From: Allocoleopsis franciscana PCC 7113
Lineage (GTDB): Bacteria > Cyanobacteriota > Cyanobacteriia > Cyanobacteriales > Coleofasciculaceae
Length of the DNA: 64,000 bases
Direction: 5' to 3'
Assembly (NCBI RefSeq): GCF_000317515.1
Contig: NC_019738.1
Coordinates: forward strand, 3,932,001 to 3,996,000
Below, in pieces: positions 9,127-18,438 of the stretch (its first letter is position 1; every line of letters starts with the position of its first letter). Below the pieces are notes generated by a model. The model worked only from the letters and a program-made list of their open reading frames with translations. It was not told the origin of the DNA and ran no database searches. The translations under genes and the position numbers were made by a program.

Positions 9127-9798
9127 ATGATGATTTCCTCGGATGGGCACAGGGGCACTGCCCTCGTCAACAGTTTGGCGACAGATACCTGGGTCAAAGC
9201 TAGCTGGGAAGAGTTTATTGCTCTGGCGGGAGATCCTGCTTATCTCGATGGCAGGTTTTATTACCATCAAGGACTCTTAAGAATTGAGATGTCGCCCCTT
9301 GGCCCTCGACATGGCCGTCAAAATTCGATTATTTCCAAGGCGGTTAGTCTTTTTGCCACCATTAAGAATGTGCGGATTGTTGAGTTTGCGAATACTAGTT
9401 TTCGGAAGGCCGGTATTGGTGAATTTCAACCCGATTTGGCATTCTATATTGGTTCGGGTTTGAGAGTGCCACCGCAAACGGATGCCCCCATCGATTTGGA
9501 AGAGTATGACCCCCCGACATTGGTTGTGGAACTTGGTAGCATTTCGGTTAGTGATGATTTGGGACGGAAGCGCTTATTGTATGAACAGTCGGGGGTTGAG
9601 GAATATTGGGTGAATGATTTGAATGTGGAGGAAGTGATTGCGTTTGCGATCGCAGATGGGCGCAGTGGTCGAGTGAGCAAGTCTCTGGTGCTGCCGGAAT
9701 TAGCGATCGCATTGGTGGAGGAAGCGATCAAACGCAGTCACCTTGAGGATGATACCAAGATTAATCTTTGGCTGCTTAAGACTTTTAGCCAAGGGTAA
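9127..9798 (+). CDS. Uma2 family protein (DUF820, PD-(D/E)XK fold)
   Basis: About 223 aa. Uma2/DUF820 proteins have a restriction-endonuclease-like fold and are very numerous in filamentous cyanobacteria; their cellular role is not established. Visible motifs: QPDLAFYIG (Asp of the PD motif), PPTLVVELGSIS (E-x-K-like core) and KRLLYEQSGVEEYWVND, the usual C-terminal block. ATG 9127 is preferred over the in-frame TTG at 9100; a GGGAGA stretch lies about 10 bases before it. Two HIP1 octamers fall within the gene. Its 3' neighbour on the opposite strand, beyond a small membrane protein, is a giant TPR-CHAT gene. Confidence 0.8.
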   Translation: MMISSDGHRGTALVNSLATDTWVKASWEEFIALAGDPAYLDGRFYYHQGLLRIEMSPLGPRHGRQNSIISKAVSLFATIKNVRIVEFANTSFRKAGIGEFQPDLAFYIGSGLRVPPQTDAPIDLEEYDPPTLVVELGSISVSDDLGRKRLLYEQSGVEEYWVNDLNVEEVIAFAIADGRSGRVSKSLVLPELAIALVEEAIKRSHLEDDTKINLWLLKTFSQG

Positions 9799-9864
9799 GG
9801 GATTGAGTACTTAATCGTACAATTGCTTAACTCATTCCGCTTGACAAATTGCGCGAATTAACAC

Positions 9865-10146
9865 TCAGAAATTGTTGGAGAACCTCGAAGCGATTACGGC
9901 AATCAGAGCGAGTAAACCTAGCGCCCTACGAAAGTAGTTAACGCCCTCGAATAGCTCCTGCCACGCCCAAGTAAACAACGAGCCAAACGCTATTGCATCT
10001 ATAGCTGTATGAATGTTGCCACTTCTCACCATTAAGCTGAGTACAGTTGCTGTAATCCCAACCAAAATCGGCAAATTTGGCGGTTGAGCAATAACAATAT
10101 TGCCCTCGCTGTCTCGAAAAGTTTTGTCGAATAAGCTATTTTCCAT
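9865..10146 (-). CDS. Small membrane protein, unknown function
   Basis: About 93 aa when started at ATG 10146 (MENSLFDKTF); an upstream start at 10179 would add 11 residues. Two hydrophobic segments are visible (LPILVGITATVLSLMV and ALGLLALIAVIA), separated by an amphipathic stretch with aromatic residues (FTWAWQELFEGVNYFRR). I do not recognise a characterised family. It lies downstream of the TPR-CHAT gene on the same strand, 199 bp away. Confidence 0.55.
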   Translation of the reverse strand: MENSLFDKTFRDSEGNIVIAQPPNLPILVGITATVLSLMVRSGNIHTAIDAIAFGSLFTWAWQELFEGVNYFRRALGLLALIAVIASRFSNNF

Positions 10147-10345
10147 GAATAAGAGTTTACTTGGCTCTCTTAAGCTCAACTCTCACCCCTTAGTCGTAAA
10201 TTCTTGAAAAACTGCCTCGCCTCTCACATCACCTTAACTGTTGTTAAAGGCAGTCAGGTTTTTCTCTTTTTGAGACTCTAAAAATCCCCAAAAATTACCC
10301 TAACTATGACCACTCTACTGACTTTTTCAGGTAGGTTATCGCATC

Positions 10346-13300
10346 TTACAAGCTGTTGCCAATTAAGACGAAGGGTGCCCAGTAGTAAGGATGAGAAAAA
10401 CCAGAAGAGGTGCTAGCAGTGGAGGGAGTGGGCGAACCCGGTCGGGCTTCAAGAACAAGACCCCTTTGTTCAGGATTGTCAGATATTGAGGCATTACCGC
10501 GCAAGAGACTCAGTTGAGCTTGCCGTAAGGCTTGAGCTTTCGTGATGGGAGCAGTTGCTTGTGCTGTGGCTAAGTTGCCGTAGAAATTTTGCATCAATTG
10601 GCGCGTGCTGTCATCGTTCACTTTCCACAGGGAAGCCATCACCGCCTTCGCGCCAGAGTTGAGAAAGTAGTAACTGATGCCATTGATTTCGGTACCATCC
10701 TGTCCTGTCCCAGCGAGTGCGGTTTCACAAGCGGACAGTACCACGAGAGAGACATTACTCAAATCTTGCAGTGTGGCAATCTTGGGAATGGCTAATTTCT
10801 CACCTGTGCCTAACAAGAGATAGGAAGCATCTGGGCTACCTGGCACAAATTCGCCGTGAGTTGCAATGTGTAACAACTGATGACCCAATAGATTATCTCG
10901 CAGCGATCGCCAATCAAAGTCCTGGTTGAGGAATTCTAGACCAGGATAAATGCCCTTTGTGTCGTTGGGTTGTTTGCGGACGATCGCATCGAGTTCGGCG
11001 GGGACATTGGGCAGGGGATTGAAGCCGGAAACGGGGTTAGAGAGTCCTAGGGCTAGAACTGAGGTGTTTTGGGTTCCGGGTGGGATGCGATCGCTCGTAT
11101 TCGTCAAGTCAGCCGATACTATCGTAGACACGGCATAATTTTCAATCAGGTATTTCTCTCCATCAAACAAGGCACTCATGGGAATGTAGCGGGTTGCCCG
11201 ATCTAGAGAGAAGACTAAATTTTGAATCTTGTTTTCCTTCAGTTCCGGTTCAATGGGTTTAATCAGCCACTCGTAAAGTTGTTTTCCGGTCGCCTGAAGT
11301 TCGGCAATGTTAGAACTGGGAGTCTCTAGAAGTTGGCGGAATTTCAAAACTGTTTCTGCTAGCTGCTTTTGTCCGACTTTGGGAACTTCAACGGTTTTAA
11401 CAATGCCTCCTTTGGACGCCCACAGTAGCCAGATTTTGTCCTCCACTACCAAGGGATAAATCAAAATAGTACCGGGTTGGGAATCAACGATTTCTTTGGC
11501 TTTTAATCCTAGTTTTTTCGGGTCGAGGAAGGAATCATCTTGAGCTCTGCGCTCGCGTACTTCTTGTTCAATACTCTGAATTTTCTGATTATACTGCTGT
11601 GTTAAGGTTTCTCGCTGGTCTAGCAGTTGACTGAGTTGGTTGCAACGGATTTGCTGACATTCATAAACTCGTTGACCAAACGCAATTAAGGTACCATTTT
11701 CTTGTTTGATCTGTTCTTCAGTTGGAGACAATGCGATTTCGGGAGTTTTCCCTCTTGTGTTGGTAAAGTCTCGGATTTCCTGCACCTTCAACAGTTCCAA
11801 CACATCTTGAGCTTCTAAAATACGTCCTTGAGAGAGCAACAAATCGGCTAATTCGCGATATGCATCAGCAGTTGTTTCTCCTTTGCGACCCGAGTACAGG
11901 AATGAGGTTTGTAACTGCGGGGGAAGTCCTTGAATTTTTTGCCGCACCTGCTCCACACTACTGACGGCTTGTTTGTAGTAGGCTATAGCGGTCGTCGGCA
12001 TATTCAACTGGCGATAAATCCGAGCTAAACCCGTGCGAACACCAGCACCACTGCCTGGAAGTTCTGGGGTGGGATTGGTTGCCAGTGCAGATTGGTAGAA
12101 AGAGATTGCCTGCTGTAGCTGTCCTGACTTGCGATAAAGATAGCCCAGTTGCCATAAGGCAAAAAATTCAGAGCTTCGGCTTTTCAGGCTTCTAGCAATA
12201 GTCAAAGCTTCCTCAGTGGCAGCAATTGCTTTGGGATAGTCCTGCAAGCCAGCATAACCACCACTGAGAATTAGCAGCGCAGCATTTTTCATCACTGGAC
12301 TTTTGCTAGCCTCGAATGCCACAGAGGCTTGTTGCGCGAGTTCAATGGTTTTTTGAGCATTGCCTTGGTTGTCGTAAATGTTGCCTAGCGACAGCAAGGT
12401 AATCCCTTCCATGAGCTGACTCTGCGTTTGCTTGGCGATCGCTAAAGCTTGCTTGTAAAACGAGATGGCTTTGGGATAGTCTCCCAGGCTGTTGTAAATA
12501 CCGCCTAGATTCCACAGCGCCGTTAATTCTGCCATTGGATTGTTGATTTCTCGGGCAATGGCTAAACTTTGTTCGGCTGTCTCAATGGCTTTGGGATATT
12601 CCCTGAGTTTTTGGTAAGACGAACTCAAATAAGCGAGTGCAAAGGATTCTAGGAAACGGTTTTTGGCTTCCCGTGCTATTGTTAATCCCTGTTGCTCCAA
12701 CTCAAACGCTTGGCGATAATCCTCCCGCCTTGCTTCATAAGCAGTGCCCAACAAGACTAAGGAAAACGCTTCTAAATCGCGATTTTTAAAGGTTTGTCCG
12801 TTAATAGAGTGTTCGCCGCGTGCAATGGCTAAAGATTGCTGACTCAAATCCAGCCCTTTCTCAAAGTCCCCTTGCATCGTGTAAGCCGCAGCAAGATTCC
12901 CTAACGACCAACCCTCGCGTTCAAGGTCTTGTGTTTCCCGCGCAATTACCAAGGCTTGCTGAGAGAATTCTATCCCTTTCGGCACGTTCCCAATATAGTT
13001 GTAAGCGGTACCAATACTCCAAAGAGCCTCTCCCTCAGCTTTGCGATTTTTGGTTTCTCGTGCAATGACTAAGGCTTGCTGAAAGTATTCAATGCTTTGC
13101 GGCCAATTGCCCAAAGTATCGCTATAACTCCCTCCCACCATCATCAGAGTGCTTCTTTCCAACTCTCTATCTTTACTTTCTCGTGCAACTTGGAGGGATT
13201 GTTTATAGTAGGCAATGGCTTTTGGGTCATCTTTTAGCTCGTAAAATGTATCACCTAGATTAGCGAGAATTTTTGTTTGAGTTTTCCAGTCTTTAAGCTC

Positions 13301-15136
13301 CTGTGCGATAACAAGTGCAGGTTGAAAGTAATCAATTGCTTTTTGGTAGTTCTTCAATTTATTGTTAGCCAGACCGAGATTTCTCAACGCGGTAAGTTGA
13401 TACGGACGATTCTTAATGTCTTGAGCAATCACTAAACTTTGCTGGAAGTATTCAATTGACTTGGCGTATTCTTCTAAGGAATCATGATAAACCGTTCCTA
13501 TACGATTCAGGGTGTCAGATTCCTCTTCGCGCTTTTTGGTTTCTCGCGCTACAGCTACCGCTTGCTGATAGTACTCGATGGCTTTTGGGTAGTTCTGCAA
13601 ATTCTTGTTAGCCAAACCGAGGTTGAGCAGAGCATTGAGTTGAGATGGACGATTCTTAATGTCTTGAGCAATCACTAAACTTTGCTGGAAGTATTCAATT
13701 GATTTTGGGTAGTCTTTTAAGGAATCATGATAAACCGTCCCTATCGTATTTAGAGTGTCAGATTCTTCTTCACGCTTTTGAGTTTCTCGCGCTACAGCTA
13801 TCGCTTGCTGATAGTAATCAATTGCTTTTGGATAATCTTGTAGAGAATTGTAAGCTTTAGCTAGACCGTAAACTAGAATGCTCAATTCACTTTCGCGGTC
13901 TTTAAGTTCCCGTGCAATGACTAGCGCTTGTTGAGAGGCTGCAATTGCTTTTGAATAGTCTTTCTGGGAATTATAAGTGTCCAATATACCCTTCAACGCG
14001 CTTAATTCACAATCATGCTTGTTAGCTTTTCGCGCAATTTCTAAGGCTTGTTGATAGTAACTCAGGGCTTTGGGATAGTCTTCTATCAAATATTCATAAG
14101 CTGCACCAAGAGCATAGGAATTGTTAGATTCGCAATTAAGTTTTTGATTTTCTAAATTAATCAAAACAGCTTGTCGATGATAATCAATAGCTTGCTGCTC
14201 GTCTTTTTGGGACTTATAAACTTGAGCTAGGGAGAACAAAAGGGATTTTTCGCGATCGCGATTTTTGATTTCCCGTGAAATACTTAAAGCTTGCTGATAA
14301 TAATCGAGAGCTTGTTGGTCTTGTTTTAGGGAATCATGGTAAATATCACCAATTCCCTGGAGCATAGATGATTCTAAATCACGATCTTTTGTCTTTCTGG
14401 CAATTTTCAAAGTTTGTTTACCATAGTCAATCGCTTTTTGATAATTTTTCAGCGAGTAATAAACATCCCCCAAACTCCTAAGAGCATACGTCGCTAACTT
14501 ATTATTTTTATTCTCCTGGGCAACTGTTAAGCTTTGCTGATAGGAATTAATGGCTTTTGGGTAATTCTCCTGAGCAGAATAAACATGACCGATACGCCGC
14601 AAAGCGTTTGATTCCAGGTCACTATTTTTAATTTCTTGTGCAATGACTAGTGCTTGTTGTTGGTAATCGAGGGCTTTAGTAAACTCGTTCAATCCCTTGT
14701 AAGCCACACCCAAAATACTCAAGGATTTGCCTTCTAGTTCGCGGTCTTTAATTTCTCGTGCAATACCTAAACTCTGCTGAGAGAATTCAATCCCTTTCTC
14801 ATGGTTATCTAGGAAAGCGTGAGCGCTTCCCATACCTTGTAATGCCTTGCCTTCTCCCAAACGGTCTTTGATTTCCCGGTAGATGGTTAGTGCTTGTTGA
14901 AAAGACTGCAAAGCCGCTTCATTATCTTCATTGAGCTGTTTAGTCCCTTGTTCCACAAGCTTGTCCGCCTCCGCTTTGCGGCTTTGAGTTGCGGGTGCTT
15001 GTGCTTGAGCAATTAAGAGTACAGGAGTTGTGCTTGCAAATCCTAGAGGAGAAACTAAACAGAGAAATGCAGTAATAGTAAAAAGGCTAAGGGATTTCAA
15101 CCAGAGATACATAGGAGGAATCCTCACTAAGCGCAT
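10346..15136 (-). CDS. Exported TPR-CHAT caspase-like protease (1596 aa)
   Basis: The N-terminus is a signal peptide (basic start, hydrophobic LFTITAFLCLVSPLGFA, then AQA). About 25 tetratricopeptide-type repeats of 40-41 aa follow (roughly residues 50-1090), each with the pattern Y-x-K-A-I-x-Y-x-Q-Q-A-L. The C-terminal CHAT domain (about 1240-1596) has the catalytic His1427 in HIATHGEF and Cys1470 in LSACETAL and ends in the typical SHPYYWAPFVLIG. CHAT proteases belong to the caspase-gingipain clan; TPR-CHAT proteins include Csx29 of type III-E CRISPR, but this one is predicted to be exported and no CRISPR genes are near. Repeats 10-13 contain a recent 243-bp duplication. An upstream ATG choice (15136 or 15112) remains open. 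Substrate unknown. Confidence 0.9.
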   Translation of the reverse strand: MRLVRIPPMYLWLKSLSLFTITAFLCLVSPLGFASTTPVLLIAQAQAPATQSRKAEADKLVEQGTKQLNEDNEAALQSFQQALTIYREIKDRLGEGKALQGMGSAHAFLDNHEKGIEFSQQSLGIAREIKDRELEGKSLSILGVAYKGLNEFTKALDYQQQALVIAQEIKNSDLESNALRRIGHVYSAQENYPKAINSYQQSLTVAQENKNNKLATYALRSLGDVYYSLKNYQKAIDYGKQTLKIARKTKDRDLESSMLQGIGDIYHDSLKQDQQALDYYQQALSISREIKNRDREKSLLFSLAQVYKSQKDEQQAIDYHRQAVLINLENQKLNCESNNSYALGAAYEYLIEDYPKALSYYQQALEIARKANKHDCELSALKGILDTYNSQKDYSKAIAASQQALVIARELKDRESELSILVYGLAKAYNSLQDYPKAIDYYQQAIAVARETQKREEESDTLNTIGTVYHDSLKDYPKSIEYFQQSLVIAQDIKNRPSQLNALLNLGLANKNLQNYPKAIEYYQQAVAVARETKKREEESDTLNRIGTVYHDSLEEYAKSIEYFQQSLVIAQDIKNRPYQLTALRNLGLANNKLKNYQKAIDYFQPALVIAQELKDWKTQTKILANLGDTFYELKDDPKAIAYYKQSLQVARESKDRELERSTLMMVGGSYSDTLGNWPQSIEYFQQALVIARETKNRKAEGEALWSIGTAYNYIGNVPKGIEFSQQALVIARETQDLEREGWSLGNLAAAYTMQGDFEKGLDLSQQSLAIARGEHSINGQTFKNRDLEAFSLVLLGTAYEARREDYRQAFELEQQGLTIAREAKNRFLESFALAYLSSSYQKLREYPKAIETAEQSLAIAREINNPMAELTALWNLGGIYNSLGDYPKAISFYKQALAIAKQTQSQLMEGITLLSLGNIYDNQGNAQKTIELAQQASVAFEASKSPVMKNAALLILSGGYAGLQDYPKAIAATEEALTIARSLKSRSSEFFALWQLGYLYRKSGQLQQAISFYQSALATNPTPELPGSGAGVRTGLARIYRQLNMPTTAIAYYKQAVSSVEQVRQKIQGLPPQLQTSFLYSGRKGETTADAYRELADLLLSQGRILEAQDVLELLKVQEIRDFTNTRGKTPEIALSPTEEQIKQENGTLIAFGQRVYECQQIRCNQLSQLLDQRETLTQQYNQKIQSIEQEVRERRAQDDSFLDPKKLGLKAKEIVDSQPGTILIYPLVVEDKIWLLWASKGGIVKTVEVPKVGQKQLAETVLKFRQLLETPSSNIAELQATGKQLYEWLIKPIEPELKENKIQNLVFSLDRATRYIPMSALFDGEKYLIENYAVSTIVSADLTNTSDRIPPGTQNTSVLALGLSNPVSGFNPLPNVPAELDAIVRKQPNDTKGIYPGLEFLNQDFDWRSLRDNLLGHQLLHIATHGEFVPGSPDASYLLLGTGEKLAIPKIATLQDLSNVSLVVLSACETALAGTGQDGTEINGISYYFLNSGAKAVMASLWKVNDDSTRQLMQNFYGNLATAQATAPITKAQALRQAQLSLLRGNASISDNPEQRGLVLEARPGSPTPSTASTSSGFSHPYYWAPFVLIGNSL
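13404..13889. repeat. 243-bp tandem duplication inside the TPR array
   Basis: Two successive units of 243 bp (81 codons, two TPRs). The stretch GGACGATTCTTAATGTCTTG begins at 13404 and again at 13647, with near-identity continuing for tens of bases. The unit is a multiple of three, so the frame is kept. Confidence 0.75.
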
Positions 15137-15244
15137 ATCAGCAAGTTAACTTCTTAATACGCTATATCTCTAGGCTTTGGGAGCTTATGCAACAAAAAAT
15201 TAGAACTAAGGGTTTTGTGGTGGGTTACGGTCGCAACAATTCAT

Positions 15245-15320
15245 TTCAAGCCATCCATGTGTGTTGTTAAGTTGTTTGCAGATGATCGCATCTAATTCAG
15301 CATGTACATAATCACCTGGT
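15245..15320 (-). pseudogene. Decayed fragment of a CHAT-domain gene
   Basis: About 49 bases at 15258-15306 match 10959-11007, within the CHAT gene to the left, at about 78% identity. Translated on the minus strand it gives HAELDAIICKQLNNTHG, matching PAELDAIVRKQPNDTKG of the intact CHAT domain. The surrounding bases do not continue the match far, so this is a relic of a lost or rearranged CHAT copy. It sits just before the peroxiredoxin-like gene. Confidence 0.6.
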
Positions 15321-15378
15321 AGATTCTTAAAAGAGATTATACTTTTTTTGATTCTCCCGTTTTTCAATCAACCATTTT

Positions 15379-16164
15379 ATGGATGCTTACGCCATCTTCA
15401 ATCAGGCTCAATACCAGCGAGTTAGCGATGGAGCGATCGCGCCACTGTTGAGCAATTGCGAGTTGTCCAATCGACTTTTAGTCCTAGTTTGGCCTCAACT
15501 GGGAGATTTTGACACTCTTGAATATGCTTGGTGGCTACAACGTGAAGCTTTCCGGATTCAAAAGCAAGGAGTGATGATCCGGGCTGTGGGTATTGGCGAT
15601 CGCACATCGGGGCAACAATTTTGTGAGTACACAGGGTTTCCACCCGATTGTCTATTTGTCGATCCCAAGGCAGAACTACACCAAAAGCTTGAACTCTATC
15701 CAGGGCTATCCCTTAAACTTAAGAGCCTCTCGACGGCTCAAAACGCCTGGATTAATTTGATGCTGATGTGTGCAGGGATCGGGAGTCCTGGAACTCTAGC
15801 GGAAGTATTTCGCGGTTATTTGGGCGATCGCAAAGCACCCCAGTTGATTGGCGATCAGGAGGTTGTGAAGGCGAAACCTCTACCCCCACTCAAGGGTTCA
15901 TTCTTCAATCTAGCTGGAGGTACAGGGTTTCAGCGTCCCTTTGAACTGGCAACTCTGCGACTGCGAAATATGGTAGAAGTCTTAAGCCATTGGAACACTT
16001 ACGTGCCAGATCCAGCTTATTTAACGCAGCGAGGAGGAACCTTTTTATTCAATGCTCAGGGGGAATTACTTTACGAACACCGCGATCCGGGAATTCTTGG
16101 TTTTGCGGCTAATATGAGCTATCCGCTCTCGTTTCTGGGTCTTGAACAGGATGAAATTGTCTAA
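15379..16164 (+). CDS. Peroxiredoxin-like (AhpC/TSA-type) protein lacking active-site cysteines
   Basis: A 261-aa protein with a thioredoxin-fold core resembling the PRXL2/AhpC-TSA_2 group: LLVLVWPQLGDFDTLEYAW aligns with the segment that usually holds a CxxC, followed by GVMIRAVGIGD and the strand-turn CLFVDPKAELHQKLEL. The usual FGCPFCR-type motif reads LGDFDTLE, so the peroxidatic cysteine is missing. The C-terminal half (RGGTFLFNAQGELLYEHRDPGILGF) is typical of the family. A redox role is therefore doubtful; a binding role is possible. It is flanked by CHAT genes and an SLH protein. Confidence 0.65.
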   Translation: MDAYAIFNQAQYQRVSDGAIAPLLSNCELSNRLLVLVWPQLGDFDTLEYAWWLQREAFRIQKQGVMIRAVGIGDRTSGQQFCEYTGFPPDCLFVDPKAELHQKLELYPGLSLKLKSLSTAQNAWINLMLMCAGIGSPGTLAEVFRGYLGDRKAPQLIGDQEVVKAKPLPPLKGSFFNLAGGTGFQRPFELATLRLRNMVEVLSHWNTYVPDPAYLTQRGGTFLFNAQGELLYEHRDPGILGFAANMSYPLSFLGLEQDEIV

Positions 16165-16270
16165 TAGCACTTTCATTTAATGCTGCTACAGTTAGCTAAA
16201 AAACTTTAGTTTTTGCAACAAATTTCTCCTAAAATTCTTCAAAGAATCCTGTTGACATTGAAGTGTTTTG

Positions 16271-18202
16271 ATGCGTTTCAACTTAAGTTTTCTGGCGACT
16301 AGTTTTGCTTTGTTGAACTTATCCATTCCTAGTGCGTTGGCATTTACTGACATCCAAACTCATTGGGCGCAAGCGTGTATCAATCAGATGGCACCGCGAA
16401 AGCTGGTGAGTGGTTACCCGGATGGGACTTTTCGTCCTAATGCAACGATTACCCGTGCTGAGTTTGCGGTTTTGATGCTCAATGCTTTTCCTTATGCCCC
16501 CGAAAAGCGGGCTGGTACAACGTTTAAAGATGTGCCGACGAGTCACTGGGCGCATAAAGCGATTCAGGATGCTTACAAACGCGGGTTTTTTTCCGGTTAT
16601 CCCGGTGGGATGTTTCTTCCAAACCAAGCGATTCCCAGAGTGCAAGCGATTGGTGTTTTGGCAGGGGCAAAGAATTTGAGTTTTTCCGGCAATGCGGAGG
16701 GAACACTCAGGCAGTATTTTACCGATGCGGGGCAGATTCCGGATTATGCCAAAAATGCGATCGCCGCTGCCACCATTAATAGTCTTGTCGTCAACTATCC
16801 CAACGTCAAACAGCTCAAACCCAATCAAACTGCCACTCGTGGAGAAGTTGCATCGCTAATTTGTCGGGCGTTATTTATCTATGCGGTGCAGCCGCAGTAC
16901 ATTGCTGGGGTAGAAACTCGCCCCCAAGCGGTTCGGGCACTACCGGGAAAACTCGATACCGTTCCTACTTTTAACAGCAATAGTCCGGAATTGGTGAAAA
17001 CAGAAGGGATTTTGCTGTCAACTTTCCCACCCGAAGGAAAACAGGTACCCTCTGCCCATCTCAACTTCCCCTTTGAGGGACGATTTGATGTCTTTACTCA
17101 CCATATCGCTAGGGCGGAAACTCAGGCTGAAACGGGTGCTCTTTACCAGGGGGTGATTGTCCACAATCCCAGTGACAAACCCGTCACGGTGGAGGTTTTG
17201 CAAGCCGCTAGTTACCTTTCAACTCCAGAAGCGCCCTTTAAAGAGTTGCCCGATATGAAGGATAATGCCGATGGCAGCGTCTACTCTGGCCCTGGTAGTC
17301 GGACGATGGGTGATGTTCTACGAGGAGTGCGGCAGGGGATTTTTCCAGCGCAGTTGGTGATTGAGCCAGGACAAAGTCAGATATTAATGAATCAGCCGAT
17401 TACGATAGAACGGGCACCCGCTTCTAATGGTCGTTCTACGATGATGCGGTTGAGGAGTAATGGCGCGGTTTATGTGGCGAATTTAGCCAAGAGAGGTGTC
17501 CGCAATAGCAATGGAACCTACCGAGCACCGACGCTGAAGGAATGGCAAGGATTACTGGAAACTGGAGGTTTTGCAGGGCCGCGCGACCCGATTCCCACAC
17601 CTCTCGATCCCCCCAGAGAACCAACGGTATTTAGTCGTGTGGCGGGTGTTTCTGAGGGAGCGCAATGGCAGGTCGAGATTACAGATAGTCCGAATGGGGA
17701 ACATCTCAGCCTTCCTGAACCAGGGAAGGCGTTCTCCTACGTCGTGGGTACATTGCATTTGATTACTCTAGGCACGGGGCAAATCCAAAGTGCACGCATG
17801 TTAAAGCGCTATGAAGATACAGCTTATTTTGCCCACAGTAATTATGGGGTGGAATACAATCTCACATTGCCCCTCAAAAACACCACCAATCAACCTCAGA
17901 CGGTGACGGTATCCCTGCAAACGCCCTTAAAAGATGAGGGGGGGAAAGATTTACTGCTGTTCTTGAACCCACGAGTTGACCAGATTTTCTTTCGCGGTAC
18001 GGTGAAGGTAAGTTATGACGATGATGCGGGACAATTGCAGACGCGCTACGTCCATCTAATACAGCGACGAGGGCAACCTGGTGAACCCTTAATCACACTG
18101 AATTTATCACCTGGGACAAGTCGCGAAGTCCAGGTAAGCTTACTCTATCCTCCAGATTCCACACCACCGCAGGTTTTGACAGTGAAGACGTTGGATAGAT
18201 AG
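16271..18202 (+). CDS. SLH-domain protein with DUF3370
   Basis: About 643 aa. A signal peptide (LSFLATSFALLNLSIPSALA) is followed by three S-layer-homology domains at about residues 25-70, 85-140 and 150-195; the first contains GYPDGTFRPNATITRAEFA, the second the variant GYPGGMFLPNQAIPR. The remainder (about 210-640) resembles DUF3370, a domain known essentially from cyanobacteria. SLH domains bind secondary cell-wall polymers or peptidoglycan, so the protein is expected in the periplasm or at the outer membrane. ATG 16271 is chosen; the in-frame TTG just before adds one residue. Function of DUF3370 is unknown. Confidence 0.85.
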   Translation: MRFNLSFLATSFALLNLSIPSALAFTDIQTHWAQACINQMAPRKLVSGYPDGTFRPNATITRAEFAVLMLNAFPYAPEKRAGTTFKDVPTSHWAHKAIQDAYKRGFFSGYPGGMFLPNQAIPRVQAIGVLAGAKNLSFSGNAEGTLRQYFTDAGQIPDYAKNAIAAATINSLVVNYPNVKQLKPNQTATRGEVASLICRALFIYAVQPQYIAGVETRPQAVRALPGKLDTVPTFNSNSPELVKTEGILLSTFPPEGKQVPSAHLNFPFEGRFDVFTHHIARAETQAETGALYQGVIVHNPSDKPVTVEVLQAASYLSTPEAPFKELPDMKDNADGSVYSGPGSRTMGDVLRGVRQGIFPAQLVIEPGQSQILMNQPITIERAPASNGRSTMMRLRSNGAVYVANLAKRGVRNSNGTYRAPTLKEWQGLLETGGFAGPRDPIPTPLDPPREPTVFSRVAGVSEGAQWQVEITDSPNGEHLSLPEPGKAFSYVVGTLHLITLGTGQIQSARMLKRYEDTAYFAHSNYGVEYNLTLPLKNTTNQPQTVTVSLQTPLKDEGGKDLLLFLNPRVDQIFFRGTVKVSYDDDAGQLQTRYVHLIQRRGQPGEPLITLNLSPGTSREVQVSLLYPPDSTPPQVLTVKTLDR

Positions 18203-18238
18203 TTATATCCTTTCCGTTTGCATCCCAATCACGGCATC

Positions 18239-18300
18239 TTGCCCTAAAAACTCTGCGTTCCTTCGCGCCGCCCTCTGCGTAACTCTGCGTTAAAAAAACC
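18239..18300. repeat. CTCTGCGT-type intergenic repeat
   Basis: The stretch carries three copies of the core CTCTGCG(T/t) (around 18250, 18273 and 18283) followed by an A-run. Similar sequence is, from memory, multicopy in cyanobacterial intergenic regions; only the internal repetition is seen here. Confidence 0.4.
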
Positions 18301-18438
18301 CACCTTCAGGGTATCAACAGAGATGTGCGGCATGTAATTGTGTTCCGTATCATATCTTGTGCATAACCTCCATTACCATCAGAGGTATGTTTTAAGTAGG
18401 TAAGCAATTTTATCGCTTGCCCAGGGAGGCTTCTACTA

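Noticed and set aside
10346-15136. Type III-E CRISPR Csx29 candidate
   Set aside because: TPR-CHAT architecture is shared, but no Cas7-11, no array and a signal peptide is present.
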